From Bifidobacterium tibiigranuli (GTDB lineage: Bacteria; Actinomycetota; Actinomycetes; Actinomycetales; Bifidobacteriaceae), in contig NZ_QLZA01000010.1 in assembly GCF_009371885.1 (NCBI RefSeq), forward strand, positions 1 to 64,000: 64,000 nt of DNA, written 5' to 3'. Each line of letters starts with the position of its first letter. Positions within the stretch are counted from its first letter, which is position 1. Under the pieces are notes generated by a model that made no database searches, was not told where the DNA came from, and saw only the letters and a program-made list of their open reading frames with translations. The position numbers were made by a program, and so were the translations under genes. This document shows, piece after piece, positions 7,957-16,667 of this stretch.

Positions 7957-8703
7957 TCACTTCTTGCTCTGGCCCTGCGCGGCGACTGCGGCGGCACCGG
8001 CTGCGGCGGCCTCGGGGTCGAGGTACTCGCCACGGGGCTTGATCGGCTTGAAGTTCTCGTCCAGCTCGTAGAGCAGCGGGATGCCGGTCGGGATGTTGAC
8101 CTTGGAGATCTCCTCCTCGCTCAGGCCGTCGAGCATCTTGACGATGGCACGCAGCGAGTTGCCGTGCGCGGCGATCAGGACGGTCTTGCCGGACTTGAGC
8201 TCAGGCTCGATGGCCGACTCCCAGTACGGGGTGACGCGGGCCACGACGTTGGCCAGGGCCTCGGCCTCGGGCACCGGATCGCCGGCGTAGCGGGGGTCCT
8301 TGTCCTGGGCGTACGGGTCGTCGGGGTTGATCTCGGGCGGCGGGGTGGCGTAGGAACGGCGCCAGATCATGAACTTCTCGTCGCCGTACTCCTGACGAAT
8401 CTCGGACTTGTTCTTGCCCTGCAGCGCACCGTAGTGACGCTCGTTGAGACGCCAGCTGCGCTGGACGGGGATCCACAGGCGATCGGCCTCGTCAAGGGCG
8501 TAGTTGGCCGTGTTGATGGCGCGACGCAGCAGCGAGGTGAAGACGATGTCGGGAAGGACGTTCTTCTCCTTGAGCAGCTGGCCGCCGTGCTTGGCCTCAG
8601 CGACGCCCTGCTCGGTCAGCGGGACATCCACCCAGCCGGTGAACTGATTGGTTTTATTCCATGCGCTCTGACCGTGTCGGAGCAGTACTAGTTTGTAAGA
8701 CAT
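7957..8703 (-). CDS. gpmA: 2,3-bisphosphoglycerate-dependent phosphoglycerate mutase
   Basis: GpmA interconverts 3- and 2-phosphoglycerate in lower glycolysis. The 248-aa protein has the histidine phosphatase signature [10 protein letters not shown] (catalytic His9), RRAINTA, the acid/base Glu in [10 protein letters not shown], and the second His in [11 protein letters not shown]. The C-terminal tail ([18 protein letters not shown]) is Ala-rich and slightly long. I start at MSYKLVLL, as the upstream in-frame Met belongs to unrelated sequence. In actinobacteria gpmA is commonly found near senX3/phoU, which matches this neighbourhood. Confidence 0.96.
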   Translation of the reverse strand: MSYKLVLLRHGQSAWNKTNQFTGWVDVPLTEQGVAEAKHGGQLLKEKNVLPDIVFTSLLRRAINTANYALDEADRLWIPVQRSWRLNERHYGALQGKNKSEIRQEYGDEKFMIWRRSYATPPPEINPDDPYAQDKDPRYAGDPVPEAEALANVVARVTPYWESAIEPELKSGKTVLIAAHGNSLRAIVKMLDGLSEEEISKVNIPTGIPLLYELDENFKPIKPRGEYLDPEAAAAGAAAVAAQGQSKK

Positions 8704-8784
8704 GCCCCAATCATAATGTGCATCGGCGACACTGTGGGCAGTATCACACTCCGGCACGCGTACACGCTCACATGAGAGAGGACG

Positions 8785-10011
8785 CTACATGAGATACAAG
8801 GTACCGAAGGCAAAAGCCAGTGCAAGCGAAGAGAAGGCGCATAACGGCAAAGCCCCGCGATATTTCTCCCGGTGCACGCAAATCGCAGCCGCCAGGCACA
8901 CGATGCAGGCCAGCGCAAACGCCACGGCAGTCACCACGAACAAATGCTGCGTATACGCGACATGCGAATAATCGCATACCTCCCTGCCCACGAAATCACT
9001 CGGCGAAGCGTATTGCCAGCCGCACGCATTATCGACTTCCTCAGCGGCAGCAGTCCAAGGATGACCCATGGCGAACTCCGCCGCCAGCATCAGCGCCGGT
9101 ACCACAATCAGCATCTCGGTGAACTTTTTCCCGCCGCTTCTGCCCATGCGCACCACCCATGTGCGCTTGCCGTGCGCCGCATCATCATCGATGTCGCGCA
9201 GATTATTGACGGACAATACCGCGACGGCAAGCAGTCCTTGCGCGATGGCGACCCAGATGACGACATGCGGCACCGTGTCGGACAGCGCATACGACGTGCC
9301 GCAGGTGGCAATCAGGCCGAAGAATGCGAACACCGAGATCTCGCCCCAGCCGTGATAGCCGTACGGATACTTGCCGCCGACATAGAACCAGCCAGCCACG
9401 ATGCACGCCACGCCAAGCGCGAGGAGCCACCAATGGCCGGTAAGCGCGATGATCGCCAGACCGCATGCGCAGGCGAGCGCCGCGCTGATGCCTGCAGCGG
9501 CAAGCACCTTCTTCGGCGCAACACCCGACGCGACGAGGCGCGATGGGACCTGCCTGCGTTGTGCGCCTTCGAAATCTGCCAATTCCCTGTCCAACTGTTG
9601 AGACTGGGCTTGAACTTGGGATTGGGATTGGTCTGTACCGGACTGGCCTGCACCGTCAGCAGCATCTGCCAAAGAAACGCCTTGCATGCCTCGCCCGCTG
9701 TCGACCCCGCGCACGCCATCCGAGTAATCGTTGGCGAAATTCGCGGCGATCTGCAGGAAAACCGCAACGCCTGCGCACAGCAAGGTCACGGCAATGTACC
9801 AGCCGTGGGAGGTCAGGCACCGGCCGTAGTTGCTGGCCAGATCGAGGCTCGGCCTACCACCGAACACCGGGCACGGCCTATGGTCATATGACCCGCCGTA
9901 TACGCCCTCAAACACGGTCTGCCACATCGTCATAGCGGCGGCGATAACAGGAGCCAGCCCCAGCGGCAGGGTTTTCGGCCGCGCCCCTTGTATCCACAAT
10001 CCAAGCTTCAT
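8785..10011 (-). CDS. menA: MenA-like UbiA-family prenyltransferase
   Basis: This 408-aa multi-helix membrane protein of the UbiA family probably attaches a polyprenyl chain to 1,4-dihydroxy-2-naphthoate or a similar acceptor. Both Asp-rich motifs that bind Mg-prenyl diphosphate are present: NFANDYSDGVRGVDS (about residues 93-107) and NNLRDIDDDAAHGKR. After the first motif is an unusual insert of about 45 residues, rich in Gln and Ser (QSQSQVQAQSQQ). Another large insert (GWQYASPSDFVGREVC) lies between late helices. No other menaquinone genes are nearby. ATG 10011 has GGGGAG immediately upstream. Substrate is inferred from family only. Confidence 0.85.
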   Translation of the reverse strand: MKLGLWIQGARPKTLPLGLAPVIAAAMTMWQTVFEGVYGGSYDHRPCPVFGGRPSLDLASNYGRCLTSHGWYIAVTLLCAGVAVFLQIAANFANDYSDGVRGVDSGRGMQGVSLADAADGAGQSGTDQSQSQVQAQSQQLDRELADFEGAQRRQVPSRLVASGVAPKKVLAAAGISAALACACGLAIIALTGHWWLLALGVACIVAGWFYVGGKYPYGYHGWGEISVFAFFGLIATCGTSYALSDTVPHVVIWVAIAQGLLAVAVLSVNNLRDIDDDAAHGKRTWVVRMGRSGGKKFTEMLIVVPALMLAAEFAMGHPWTAAAEEVDNACGWQYASPSDFVGREVCDYSHVAYTQHLFVVTAVAFALACIVCLAAAICVHREKYRGALPLCAFSSLALAFAFGTLYLM

Positions 10012-10140
10012 GGCTCCCCACCATACGCCGAGGGCAGGTTCGTCACGAGTCTTTCGCACATCCGCACACCGTCCGGCGCCTTCTGCCTTACGCCATCCCC
10101 CGTTCTGCGCCATCCCCATATAATCACAACTCGCGGCTTT

Positions 10141-10189
10141 GCGTCGCTTTTTGTACGTTAGCGCAAAGCTACCGTGCAAAAAGCGACGC
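10141..10189. repeat. Long imperfect hairpin upstream of menA
   Basis: GCGTCGCTTTTTG at 10141-10153 is perfectly complementary to 10177-10189. The inner part (ACGTTAGC against GCTACCGT) continues the stem with a single mismatch, leaving a small loop. It lies in the spacer between lysS and menA and could end lysS transcription or be a dispersed palindrome. Confidence 0.6.
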
Positions 10190-10214
10190 GGAACGGCCGC
10201 AAAACGTTACGAAA

Positions 10215-10270
10215 CGTACGTCAGCCTCGCGGTAGCGTACAAAAGGCAACGCAGTACGTGCTGACGTACG
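10215..10270. repeat. Inverted repeat CGTACGTCAG / CTGACGTACG
   Basis: Two perfectly complementary 10-nt arms at 10215-10224 and 10261-10270 flank 36 nt. They lie directly after the lysS stop. The CGTACG core recurs in the double palindromes at 31.6 and 54.5 kb, so a relation is possible. Confidence 0.45.
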
Positions 10271-10288
10271 GAATGCACCGGCAGCAGC

Positions 10289-11953
10289 CTAGAAGTTCAT
10301 CGGCTTGACGAGCGGGAAGGTGATGGTTTCGCGGATCGTCGCGCCAGTCAAAGCGATAAGCAGACGGTCGACGCCCATGCCCATGCCTCCTGCCGGGGGC
10401 ATGCCCACGCCGAGGGCTTCGAGGAAGTCCTCGTCGATATCCATGGCCTCCTCGTCGCCGGCCATCGCATCACGCGCCTGGGCGACTAGGCGCTCGCGTT
10501 GCACGACCGGGTCATTGAGCTCGGAATAGCCGGTGGCGAGCTCAAAGCCGCGCACGTAGAGATCCCATTTCTCGACCATGCCCGGCTTGGAGCGGTGGGC
10601 CTTGACCAGCGGGCTGGTCTCGACCGGGAAATCGCGCACGAAGGTCGGCGCGTAGAGCTTATCCTCGTAGAAGTGCTCCCACAGATGCTCCACGAGCTTG
10701 CCGTGGTTCTCCACCTCGTCGCGCTCAACGCCGAGTCTGTCGGCAATCGCGCCAAGATGCTCAACCGAGGTTTCCGGCGTGATTTCCTCGCCGAGAGCTT
10801 CGGAAAGCGAGCCATACATGCTGATCTGCTTCCATTCGCCACCGAGATCGTACTCAGTGTCGTCCAGCAGCGTGACGGTCGTGGAGCCGAAAACGTCCAT
10901 AGCAGTCTTCTGGATGAGCTCCTTGACGAGCTTGGCGATGGTGTCGTAGGTGCCGTAGGCCTGATAGGCCTCGATCATGGTGAATTCCGGGGCATGCGTG
11001 GCGTCGACGCCCTCGTTGCGGAAGTTGCGGTTGATCTCGAACACGCGGTCGATGCCACCCACGAGGCAGCGCTTGAGGAAGAGCTCGGGCGCGATGCGCA
11101 GGAACAGGTCGATGTCGAAGGCGTTCATATGCGTGGTGAACGGGCGGGCCGCAGCGCCGCCGTGGATGGTCTGCAGCATCGGGGTCTCCACCTCGATGAA
11201 ATCATGCTCGTCGAAGGTGCGGCGCAGCGAGGACACGGCCTTGGAGCGGTTGCGCACCATGTTGCGTATCTTCTCGTCGGCGATCATGCCGATATACGGC
11301 TTGCGCGTGCGCGTGTCGTCGCCCAGCTCCTTGTGCAGGGCGGGCAGCGGCTGCAAGGCCTTGGCGGCGATGCTCCATTCGGTGGCGAAGACCGACAGCT
11401 CGCCGGTTTTCGACGCAATGACGCGGCCGCGAAGATACAGATGATCGCCCAGATCGACCAGCTGCTTGAACTGCTTGAGTGAATCCGCGCCGATTTCCCG
11501 CTTGGCGATCATGCCTTGGATCTTGGTGCCGTCACCTGCGCACAGCTGCACGAAGCACAGACCGCCGGCGTTGCGGATGAAGAGCACGCGGCCCGCGATG
11601 CCGACCATATCCTCGGTCTCCTCGCCCGGCTGCAACGTGCCGTCATACTTGGCGCGCACGTCTTCGATGCGGTCGCTCACGTCAAGATGGACCGGATAGG
11701 GCTGCAGGCCCTCCTTGAGCATCAGCGCACGCTTAGCCACGCGCATCTGCACCTGCTCCGGGTGCGCGAGCGGGCCGTACGTATCGTTGCTCGGGTCAAT
11801 CGCCTCATCGAGGCTCGCACCGCCGTCGATTGCATTGCGAATGCTCTCATCTTGCTGCAGCAGCATATGCGCCCGCTCGACGGTGGTCATCGCGGAAGCC
11901 TGTTCGGCGCTCTCTTCGGTCATTGCGCCAACGGTCTCAGTCGTTTCACTCAT
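10289..11953 (-). CDS. lysS: Lysyl-tRNA synthetase, class II
   Basis: It charges tRNA-Lys with lysine. The 554-aa protein has an acidic N-terminal extension of about 60 residues, then the OB-fold anticodon-binding domain (VGIAGRVLFIRNAGGLCF) and the class II catalytic core. Motif 2 is in FEINRNFRNEGVDATHAPEFTM and motif 3 in GMGMGVDRLLIALTG. ATG 11951-11953 (MSETTE) is chosen because the longer frame runs through the antisense of tRNA-Pro. No clear Shine-Dalgarno precedes it. Confidence 0.95.
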   Translation of the reverse strand: MSETTETVGAMTEESAEQASAMTTVERAHMLLQQDESIRNAIDGGASLDEAIDPSNDTYGPLAHPEQVQMRVAKRALMLKEGLQPYPVHLDVSDRIEDVRAKYDGTLQPGEETEDMVGIAGRVLFIRNAGGLCFVQLCAGDGTKIQGMIAKREIGADSLKQFKQLVDLGDHLYLRGRVIASKTGELSVFATEWSIAAKALQPLPALHKELGDDTRTRKPYIGMIADEKIRNMVRNRSKAVSSLRRTFDEHDFIEVETPMLQTIHGGAAARPFTTHMNAFDIDLFLRIAPELFLKRCLVGGIDRVFEINRNFRNEGVDATHAPEFTMIEAYQAYGTYDTIAKLVKELIQKTAMDVFGSTTVTLLDDTEYDLGGEWKQISMYGSLSEALGEEITPETSVEHLGAIADRLGVERDEVENHGKLVEHLWEHFYEDKLYAPTFVRDFPVETSPLVKAHRSKPGMVEKWDLYVRGFELATGYSELNDPVVQRERLVAQARDAMAGDEEAMDIDEDFLEALGVGMPPAGGMGMGVDRLLIALTGATIRETITFPLVKPMNF

Positions 11954-12140
11954 AACGCACCACTCTAACCAAGTGCCGATACACGAGGACGATGGCATGA
12001 ACGCAAATGCAGCAGTCCCGCGGAATAATGCATCATTGGCGACATGTATCGTCGGCAATTGATACGAATGGTGCATTAGGTTCGACACTCCGCTTTGCCA
12101 TGTCCGCCTGCGAGATGTAGTATTGCCCACGTTGCCAAAA

Positions 12141-12214
12141 CGGGCTGTAGCGCAGCTTGGTAGCGCGCCTCGTTCGGGACGAGGAGGCCGCGAGTTCAAA
12201 TCTCGCCAGCCCGA
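12141..12214 (+). tRNA. tRNA-Pro (anticodon CGG)
   Basis: Cloverleaf fits: acceptor CGGGCTG (12141-12147) with CAGCCCG (12207-12213) and A73; D arm with AGCTTGGTAGC; anticodon stem CCTCG/CGAGG around loop TTCGGGA, giving CGG; T arm CGAGTTCAAATCTCG. The terminal CCA is not encoded. A strong terminator follows directly. Confidence 0.95.
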
Positions 12215-12221
12215 CAACTTA

Positions 12222-12255
12222 GGCGGATTGTTGAACTATCAACAATCCGCCTTTT
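12222..12255 (+). terminator. tRNA-Pro terminator
   Basis: GGCGGATTGTTG at 12222-12233 pairs perfectly with 12240-12251 around a 6-nt loop and is followed by TTTT. This is a textbook intrinsic terminator, 8 bp after the tRNA. Confidence 0.9.
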
Positions 12256-12288
12256 CGACTTTCTATCGCAGACAGATCTGCTGCTGCG

Positions 12289-13188
12289 TCACCGCGGCGA
12301 ATAGTTCTTGCGGTAGGCGGAGGGCGTCAGACCGGTCTCTTCCAGGAAGCGCCGGTTGAAGTTTGAGGCGTTCGAGTAGCCGCTCATCCGCTGTATGCGT
12401 GCAACCGGCATATCCGTGCACGACAGGAGCCGGCAGGCGCGTCCGATGCGCAGCCGGCGCACGAAGTCGGCGAAGCCGATGCCGGCCACGCGCTTGAAGA
12501 ACCGCGAGAAGGTGGAAGGGCTCATGGAGGCGGCGTCGGCGGCATCCTGAAGACTGACCTCGTCCAGATGCTTGGAGATATAGGAAATAGCGGCGTTGAT
12601 GCCGTCTTCGGCGCCGACCGCCACCATCGGATTGTATTCGGGCGTCACCAGCGTGCGCGATTCATCGGGCGAGGCGTGTTCGAATATCGAGAGTATGGCG
12701 ATCAGATCGGCCACACGACGGTCCTCGTCATGCTCCCCCATCGCAACCAGCAGATCCGCCGCCTGACGGGCAGACTCGCCAGACAGCACCACGGCATGCA
12801 AGGCGCGGCGCAGCACCTGCTCGAATCCGGCGGTCTCAGGGAATACGGAGGACAGCATGCGAATGGTCTGCGGGCGCACATGGCACAGCACGTCGCGATG
12901 CGCGAGCCGCTCGCCAGGGCGAATATCCGAGATCCAGTTATGCGGAAGATTCGAGCCGATCAAGGCCACATGGCCGGCTTCGAACGACATCAGGCCATCG
13001 CCCGCCATGAACTGGCCGCTGCCTTCGCGAATGAGATGAATCTCGATCTGCGGATGATAATGCCACTTCGCCAGCGAATTGGGGTAGCCGTGGCTAGTCC
13101 AGCGGATGGCCGTTCCCCCATCGGGGACGATCACCTCAAGCGAGCCTGAGTCAGGTCGCCCGCCGACATTGCCTGGAAGCGAACTCAT
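12289..13188 (-). CDS. AraC-family transcriptional regulator
   Basis: This 299-aa regulator has an N-terminal cupin-like sensor half (WHYHPQIEIHLIREGSGQFMAGDG) and a C-terminal double helix-turn-helix (about 200-299). The first helix pair is SLQDAADAASMSPSTFSRFFKRV; the second ends with the signature SGYSNASNFNRRFLEETGLTPSAYRK. ATG 13188 (MSSLPG) is preceded by GGAGAA about 8 nt upstream. It follows the polyol permease and zinc dehydrogenase genes on the same strand, with an intervening terminator, and is probably their local activator. The ligand is not evident. Confidence 0.9.
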   Translation of the reverse strand: MSSLPGNVGGRPDSGSLEVIVPDGGTAIRWTSHGYPNSLAKWHYHPQIEIHLIREGSGQFMAGDGLMSFEAGHVALIGSNLPHNWISDIRPGERLAHRDVLCHVRPQTIRMLSSVFPETAGFEQVLRRALHAVVLSGESARQAADLLVAMGEHDEDRRVADLIAILSIFEHASPDESRTLVTPEYNPMVAVGAEDGINAAISYISKHLDEVSLQDAADAASMSPSTFSRFFKRVAGIGFADFVRRLRIGRACRLLSCTDMPVARIQRMSGYSNASNFNRRFLEETGLTPSAYRKNYSPR

Positions 13189-13513
13189 TATCAATTCTCC
13201 ATCATCGCGCTCAACGCTGTAACACCTTGCCGCCACCACTGTATCGCGTATCGGCGTGGCGCAACAGACTCGTTGCGACCAGCGAAACAGTCCGTACTCC
13301 CCCATAACCCCTATAGCCCAGCTTGGTAAACGCCACAACCCGCAACCACAGACGCCACAACCATAAACAGCGGGGATGCCCGCTCCCTAATATATATTGA
13401 GAACGAGCATCCCCGCTGTAATGGCTAGGCAATAACGCCGGCCACCGGCAACCAGTAAGACAACAATCAACTACCAGCTATCAGCAAGCCAGCATTCGAC
13501 CATCTGGCTGCAA
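13189..13513. other. Intergenic region upstream of the AraC gene
   Basis: The 325-bp gap holds the terminator of the dehydrogenase gene and, presumably, the AraC promoter. No credible ORF with a ribosome site was seen. It is less GC-rich around 13385-13400 (TAATATATATTGA). Confidence 0.5.
13367..13419 (-). terminator. Terminator hairpin after the polyol dehydrogenase gene
   Basis: ACAGCGGGGATGC at 13367-13379 is perfectly complementary to 13407-13419, with an AT-rich loop. It lies about 95 bp past the dehydrogenase stop and upstream of the AraC gene, so the two transcripts are probably separate. Confidence 0.7.
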
Positions 13514-14554
13514 TCAGTCGCGGTCGACGGTGATCTGCAGCTTGATGTCTCCCGGGCGTCCTTCGTCCATGCGGTCGAAGGCGACCTTGGTATCCTTCAT
13601 CGCGAAGGTCTCGGTGATGAAGGGCTTGAGGTTGAGCTTGCCGCTGGCGACCAGATCGATGGCCTTCTGGTACACGTTGGCGTAGCGGAAGATGTTTTCG
13701 ATGCGGACCTCGGTGGCCTGCAGCTCGGTGATGTCGATCTTGACCGGATCGACCGGGATGCCGACGAGCACAGCCGTGCCGCCAGGCGCGATGAGCTTCC
13801 AGAAGGTCTCGTAGGCCTTCGGGGCGCCGGAGCACTCGAACGCCACGTCGGCGCCCCAGCCTGCGGTCTCCTCGCGCACGCGCTCGACCAGGTCCTCCTT
13901 CTTGAGATCCACCGGGATGATGCCGGGGATCTGGCCGATGATGCCGAGCTTGATGTCGGAGATGTCGGAGACGAACACCTTGGAGGCGCCGCCGGCGAGC
14001 GCGGCAGAGGCGGTGAGCATGCCCACAGTGCCAGAGCCGGTCACGACGCACACATCGCCGGGCTTGATGCCGGCCTTGGTCGCGGCCCACATGCCCACGG
14101 CGGTCGGCTCAAGCAGCGCGCCTTCGCCGAAGCTCACGGACTCGGGCAGGTGGTAGGTGAACGCGGCCGGGTGGATGACCTCGTCGCACAGGCAGCCGTC
14201 AACCGGCGGGGTGGCGAAGAAGCGCACGGCCGGATCGACGTTGTACATGCCCATGCGGCTGGCACGCGACATCATGTCGGGGATGCCGGGCTCCATCGCG
14301 ATGCGGTCGCCGGGCTTGAAATCAGTGACGCCGGGGCCGACTTCGAGCACGGTGCCCGAGGCCTCATGGCCGATGATCATCGGCTGCTCGACCACATACT
14401 TGCCGACGCGACCGTGTGTGTAGTAATGCAGATCGGATCCGCACACGCCTACGGTATGCGGCGCGATGCGCAGCTCGCCGGGGCCGGGGGCCTTGACGTC
14501 CGGGACCTCGCGAATGTTGATGACACCCTGCTTTTCGAGAACAGCAGCCTTCAT
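13514..14554 (-). CDS. Zinc-dependent polyol (sorbitol/xylitol-type) dehydrogenase
   Basis: This 346-aa medium-chain dehydrogenase probably oxidises a sugar alcohol to a ketose with NAD. Catalytic zinc ligands are visible: Cys38 in [11 protein letters not shown], His63 and Glu64 in IIGHEASG, and Glu in [10 protein letters not shown]. The NAD fold shows [12 protein letters not shown]. The lobe that binds a structural zinc in many relatives has all four Cys replaced ([17 protein letters not shown]), as in animal sorbitol dehydrogenases. AAGGAG lies 7 nt before ATG 14554. The permease 51 bp upstream is probably co-transcribed and supplies the polyol; which polyol is unknown. Confidence 0.9.
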   Translation of the reverse strand: MKAAVLEKQGVINIREVPDVKAPGPGELRIAPHTVGVCGSDLHYYTHGRVGKYVVEQPMIIGHEASGTVLEVGPGVTDFKPGDRIAMEPGIPDMMSRASRMGMYNVDPAVRFFATPPVDGCLCDEVIHPAAFTYHLPESVSFGEGALLEPTAVGMWAATKAGIKPGDVCVVTGSGTVGMLTASAALAGGASKVFVSDISDIKLGIIGQIPGIIPVDLKKEDLVERVREETAGWGADVAFECSGAPKAYETFWKLIAPGGTAVLVGIPVDPVKIDITELQATEVRIENIFRYANVYQKAIDLVASGKLNLKPFITETFAMKDTKVAFDRMDEGRPGDIKLQITVDRD

Positions 14555-14605
14555 GATAACTCCTTTGTTTGGGTTGAAATTGATTGGTTTGGTTGGGTGC
14601 GGTTG

Positions 14606-15874
14606 TTACGCCGCAAGTTTTTTGCTTCTGCGCGACTTGCGCTCTGGCATGCCGGGCTGGTTGGGACGAATCCAGAAGGACATGATCGAGCCGCCGATGT
14701 AGCAGATCGCGTACGCCCAGCACACGCCGGCGAAGCCGACGGTCTGCAGCAGAAGCGTGGCGATGAACGGACCGCAGAAGGTGGTCAGGCCAGAGGCGAG
14801 GTTGTTCGCGGAGACCGCAGCGCCCTTGTGCTCAGGTTCGAGCGCGGGGAACACGGCGCCCATCGGCACGAAGGCGGAGATGCCCATGCCGAGCACCACG
14901 GCGCACAGATACATCAGCGGCATGTTATGGCCGAAGTACAGCGGCACATAGTACATGGCGAGCGTGCCGATGGCGCACAGCCAGCAGCCCCACCAGCGCA
15001 TCTGGCCCATCCAGCCGAAGCGGTCGCCCGTGCGGCCCCAGAACACGTTGCCGAAGACGGTGACCAGGAACAGCAGGCCCCAGATGGTGGACCACTCGGT
15101 GACCTTGAACAAGGCGAGGCCGCCGTTGTTGTGCGTGGCGAGGTAGAGCGGCATGATGACCGGGAAGCCGTACAGCGTGAGGTTGCAGATGACGCGCAGG
15201 ATGGCGGCAAGGGCGATCTGGTGGTTGTCCTTGAGAATCGTGACGCCGCGGGCGAGCTCGCGCATCTTGTCGGAGCTGCTCATCGTGTCGAGCTTGTCGT
15301 TATGGGTCTTGGGCACGAAGAACAGGCAGATGGCCGTGCCGATGGCCGAGAACACGAGCGAGAACCACAGCGTATGGTATTCGCCGATCAAGGGGACGAT
15401 CCATGCCGGCAGATAGGCGCCGAACACGCCGATGCCGAAGGAATAGGCGGTCCAGAACCAGCCTAGCGCCGAGGACAGCTTGGCTGGATCAACGGTCTGG
15501 ACGAGCAGCACCACGAAGGAGTAGATGAACAGCGGGTAGCCCATGCCTCGCAACATGTACGAGACGAGCATGAGCCAGAAGATGTGGCTCGGAAGCGCGA
15601 TGCCGACGAACACCAGATGCAGAATGATCCATGACGCAGCGCCGATGAGCATCATGCGCTTGGGTCCGAATAGCTCGGACAGTACGCCCGAGGACCAGCC
15701 CGCGAGAGCCGCCACCAGACCGTACATCGTGAACATCAATGACGCCTGCGACGAGCTGAATCCCTGATCCACGACGTACTTGGACAGGAACGTCAGCTCG
15801 AACCCGTCTCCCGTCATGAATACCGCGACTGCTAGGAACCCCGGCAGCAGTTTGCGCACCAATCCTTGTGCCAT
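14606..15874 (-). CDS. MFS transporter, polyol permease-like
   Basis: This 422-aa protein has 12 predicted membrane helices and a cytoplasmic loop around residues 180-205. Its sequence (MTGDGFELTFLSKYVVDQGFS near the N-terminus) recalls the polyol permease branch of the major facilitator superfamily (RbtT/CsbX type). Its position directly before the zinc polyol dehydrogenase supports uptake of a sugar alcohol such as sorbitol, xylitol, ribitol or arabitol. AAGGAAAAGG precedes ATG 15874. The C-terminus is strongly basic (KSRRSKK). Substrate cannot be fixed from sequence. Confidence 0.85.
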   Translation of the reverse strand: MAQGLVRKLLPGFLAVAVFMTGDGFELTFLSKYVVDQGFSSSQASLMFTMYGLVAALAGWSSGVLSELFGPKRMMLIGAASWIILHLVFVGIALPSHIFWLMLVSYMLRGMGYPLFIYSFVVLLVQTVDPAKLSSALGWFWTAYSFGIGVFGAYLPAWIVPLIGEYHTLWFSLVFSAIGTAICLFFVPKTHNDKLDTMSSSDKMRELARGVTILKDNHQIALAAILRVICNLTLYGFPVIMPLYLATHNNGGLALFKVTEWSTIWGLLFLVTVFGNVFWGRTGDRFGWMGQMRWWGCWLCAIGTLAMYYVPLYFGHNMPLMYLCAVVLGMGISAFVPMGAVFPALEPEHKGAAVSANNLASGLTTFCGPFIATLLLQTVGFAGVCWAYAICYIGGSIMSFWIRPNQPGMPERKSRRSKKLAA

Positions 15875-16132
15875 TACCTTTTCCTTACGTTGTTCAGAAC
15901 CTCGTTATTCCGTATCGCCCTTCATTGGAGCGGTGATACCAGTTTCCGCCCGGAAATGACGCTGCTTTGGCGTGCATGTCACCAAGAATTAATACTTTTT
16001 TGCAATCGCTGTTTTGCGGTGTGAGCTCTTTCACATTTGATGAACCACGCGAAACATGCCCTTTACACAACAGGCTAGCAGAAGTCGTCGCGCGCGGCTA
16101 TATTGGGAGCCATCAGCCGGAAAGCCCGACTG

Positions 16133-16149
16133 AAGCGCCAAATGGCGCG
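16133..16149 (+). promoter_or_regulatory. Hairpin in the leader of the 42-aa ORF
   Basis: GCGCC and GGCGC flank the loop AAAT, just before the ribosome site of the small ORF. The purpose is unknown; it could influence translation or mark a transcript processing point. Confidence 0.35.
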
Positions 16150-16169
16150 GCAACGAAAGGAAATTCACT

Positions 16170-16298
16170 ATGATGAACAAGAAGAGCTTCATGGCTGCCG
16201 TGATGCGTGGTTTCGAAGTCAGCGGTATGAGCGCCCTGTCCCAGGCCGGCTACAGCGAGTCCGTCGTCAACGCCATCGAGACCATCGAAACGCGCTGA
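16170..16298 (+). CDS. Small protein of 42 residues, function unknown
   Basis: A short frame starting MMNKKSFMAAVMRGFEV and ending ETIETR is preceded by GAAAGGAAA about 8-10 nt upstream of two adjacent ATGs (16170 and 16173). Codon use resembles the neighbouring chromosome and a small leader hairpin precedes it. The sequence predicts an amphipathic helix followed by a short polar helix; there is no signal peptide, Cys or obvious maturation site. It stands alone between the polyol MFS promoter region and an AT-rich spacer. The context supports a real small gene but no function can be given. Confidence 0.6.
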   Translation: MMNKKSFMAAVMRGFEVSGMSALSQAGYSESVVNAIETIETR

Positions 16299-16667
16299 AA
16301 AGTATATAATCAATAATTGAACAAGAAGTAATGATGTATCAATAAAGTGCCGAAGTCGGGCACGTGATGCAGAAGCCGGACAACGGCGTCCCCTTCCATG
16401 TATTTGTTTTATCTTTTCGTATTTTCAGTTTTCATATTTTCTTAAGTATTCCTGCCGCTGCTGTGCCTACAGCGATATATCCAGCGCTATCTCAGACCGT
16501 CACTATTCCCGCATGATTGCCGGGGCACTGCGGGTTTTGTGATGTTTGGGACGCCTGAGACGTCACGGCTCCCGCTGCGTATATGGAATAGTGCGGGAGT
16601 CGTGACGTTTCAAGCGGCTATCCGAGGATTGCCGGCCGGTCGCTTGGATACTGGGCTACTTGACTAC
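16299..16667. other. AT-rich spacer after the small ORF
   Basis: This 369-bp gap has a marked AT-rich part (about 16300-16450, with TATATAATCAATAATTGAAC and TTTTATC tracts) unlike the GC-rich surroundings. I saw no ORF with a credible start. It ends with the terminator of the VOC gene. The low GC may reflect a promoter, an RNA, or imported DNA. Confidence 0.45.
16560..16608 (-). terminator. Terminator hairpin of the VOC gene
   Basis: ACGTCACGGCTCCCGC at 16560-16575 pairs with 16593-16608 with a single mismatch in 16 bp. It lies about 60 bp after the VOC-protein stop on the minus strand. Confidence 0.7.

Noticed and set aside
11954-12217. N-terminal extension of lysS
   Set aside because: The added peptide (SGWRDLNSRPPRPERG) is the familiar antisense translation of a tRNA gene, here tRNA-Pro, so the start was placed at 11953.
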